From Chryseobacterium sp. ISL-80 (lineage in GTDB: Bacteria; Bacillota; Bacilli; Bacillales; Cytobacillaceae): a DNA stretch of 64,000 nucleotides. The position numbers were made by a program, and so were the translations under genes. The stretch is from the NCBI GenBank assembly GCA_018613055.1, contig JAGGQZ010000013.1:1-64000 (forward strand), in the 5' to 3' direction. The notes beneath the pieces were generated by a model. The model saw nothing but the letters and a program-made list of their open reading frames with translations, was not told the DNA's origin and made no database searches. Shown here one piece after another: positions 62,921 through 64,000 of the stretch. The number at the start of each line of letters is the position of its first letter. The stretch's first letter is position 1.

Positions 62921-63008
62921 ATTTGAAACTTTTTCAAAAGTAAAACGTCTATAAAGAAGGGTATTCAACACGTTTATGGTAAAATAGCATGTGAAGGGAG
63001 GAGAGTAT

Positions 63009-63245
63009 ATGCTAACAGGTTTTGGCGGCTTTGCGCTGACCAGTATTCTGACACATCTGGTTTTTATTGCTCTTTCATGGTGGGCTCTTCAGGCACTCCA
63101 GTTTGATAAACTGCTGAGGGCGAATCATGTTCTTCAAGCCCGCGTGTTATATATCCTGCTATCCATCGCACTTGGATCCACAGTCAGTAATTTCTTCCTT
63201 GATTACCTCCAATGGTCGCAGCAGCTTCCGATGATTTTTCAGTAG
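63009..63245 (+). CDS. ywzB: DUF1146 small membrane protein YwzB
   Basis: A 78-residue protein with two helices (about 10-28 and 46-68). The conserved loop ALQALQFDKLLR and the Ala-Leu-Gly-x-x-V-S-N-F tail fit the DUF1146 family (YwzB in B. subtilis), of unknown function. ATG 63009 with GGGAGGAGA 6 bases upstream is chosen; GTG at 62991 overlaps the leader. It lies between the ATP synthase/complex I block and ywmB as in relatives. Confidence 0.85.
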   Translation: MLTGFGGFALTSILTHLVFIALSWWALQALQFDKLLRANHVLQARVLYILLSIALGSTVSNFFLDYLQWSQQLPMIFQ

Positions 63246-63484
63246 CTGTTAAGTCATACCCGAATTGGTAAAAAATTAGGTCTTCATACATGTTTTCAAA
63301 ACGAAGAATATCAAGTATTATACTCTTTGTGTTTGTTTTTTTGCACAAGCATGTTTATTTTTTCACAAACTATGAACACCCGGGCAAGTTGGTACATAGA
63401 ATGATGTCAAAAAGTGACGAGAATTCCCAAGTATGTGATTCGCTCTCCTGGTAAGAATGGTAATAAGGGGAGAGTGAAACAGAT

Positions 63485-64000
63485 ATGAAGAAGATTCCAT
63501 ATATTTTATCAATTTTTGGCATTATTGGTTTTATTGTGTTCCAAGCTGGGAATAAGACGACTGTAGCTGACGCTGATCATGAAATAAAAACTCTGGCCTC
63601 GGTTTTACAGGACGAAGATATTTTAATCACTGGTTGGTCTTTATATGCAAGGGAAACATTGGAACAAGAAAATGTCGAATCGTTGGTGAAGGACCTGAAA
63701 GTCCAGCTTCCAGAGTGGACATGGTCAGGACACAATGGAGAACTAACAGCTGTTATGAATTCTTCTGAGATTCAGGAAAAAATTAAAATTGTTTCTACCG
63801 ACACAAAAGGCCCTATACATACGTATGTGATGTATGAGGTCAGAGGTCAGCACTGGAATAAAAATACAGAAACCTTTTTAAACAAAAATTTACCAGGCAG
63901 AATATTTGACATTTTTCGAGGAAACGCCACAACTTTCTCTTGTGTTGAAGGCGAAATCAATGGTAAGATAAAATCGGCTTTACCTGTTTACAAAAGTAAA
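63485..64000 (+). CDS. ywmB: YwmB-family (TATA-box-binding-like DUF1779) protein, truncated by window end
   Basis: The reading frame opens at ATG 63485 and is still open at 64000 (172 residues seen). A signal-anchor helix (about 3-20, YILSIFGIIGFIVF) is followed by a soluble part with WSLYARETLE, LQLPEWTWS-like and GRIFDIFRGN segments that fit the YwmB family. Its position, upstream of murAA and spoIID in B. subtilis, agrees. Function unknown. AGGGGAGAGTG is the ribosome site. The 239-base gap before it (63246-63484) holds no other ORF. Confidence 0.82.
   Translation, partial: MKKIPYILSIFGIIGFIVFQAGNKTTVADADHEIKTLASVLQDEDILITGWSLYARETLEQENVESLVKDLKVQLPEWTWSGHNGELTAVMNSSEIQEKIKIVSTDTKGPIHTYVMYEVRGQHWNKNTETFLNKNLPGRIFDIFRGNATTFSCVEGEINGKIKSALPVYKSK

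Overview
The window reads as chromosome of an aerobic, spore-forming member of the Bacillaceae (Bacillota), probably a Mesobacillus/Cytobacillus-like Bacillus. The evidence is the gene order, which follows the B. subtilis ywjD-to-ywmB region almost gene for gene, together with sporulation genes (spo0F, spoIIR), strong AGGAGG-type ribosome sites, sigma-H, sigma-B and Spo0A sites of the Bacillus type, and an atp operon starting with atpZ-atpI. No phage, insertion sequence, rRNA, tRNA or CRISPR locus is visible.

Region by region: (1) 1-2.6 kb, minus strand: UV damage endonuclease and a minor cardiolipin synthase, with a tiny toxin-like ORF at the edge. (2) 2.7-14.5 kb: acyl-CoA and branched-chain catabolism. 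FadF, thiolase, 3-hydroxybutyryl-CoA dehydrogenase, two acyl-CoA dehydrogenases, a TetR regulator and the fused B12-dependent isobutyryl-CoA mutase IcmF. FadR-like and cre-like operators lie at its promoters. (3) 14.8-27.3 kb: housekeeping genes. rpoE, pyrG (with a CTP-sensing attenuator), ywjG, spo0F, fbaA, transaldolase, murAB, glpX, rho, rpmE, tdk and a lipoprotein. (4) 27.4-41 kb: prfA-prmC, spoIIR, a globin-cupin pair behind an Fnr-like site, a GsiB-type stress protein, ywlB, ywlC, mntP, ywlE, a chemoreceptor, rpiB, ywlG, glyA, upp, mnaA. (5) 41.2-43.5 kb: a secreted subtilisin-family protease. (6) 43.6-51.2 kb: the complete F1Fo ATP synthase operon. (7) 52.0-62.8 kb: an 11-gene complex I operon (nuoABCDHIJKLMN, no nuoEFG), whose NuoC carries a roughly 300-residue Ala/Lys repeat extension. 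(8) 63-64 kb: ywzB and the start of ywmB.

Functionally the segment joins fatty and branched acyl-CoA oxidation to the respiratory chain (FadF, complex I) and ATP synthase, with nucleotide and cell-wall precursor genes and translation or transcription termination factors between.

The most unusual content is intergenic. Five separate arrays of short motifs are spaced every 20-21 bp, each just downstream of an intrinsic terminator. A twelve-copy 52-bp tandem repeat separates the two acyl-CoA dehydrogenase genes. Three dispersed copies of a structured repeat show compensatory base changes in their stems. A different structured repeat sits inside the atp operon.
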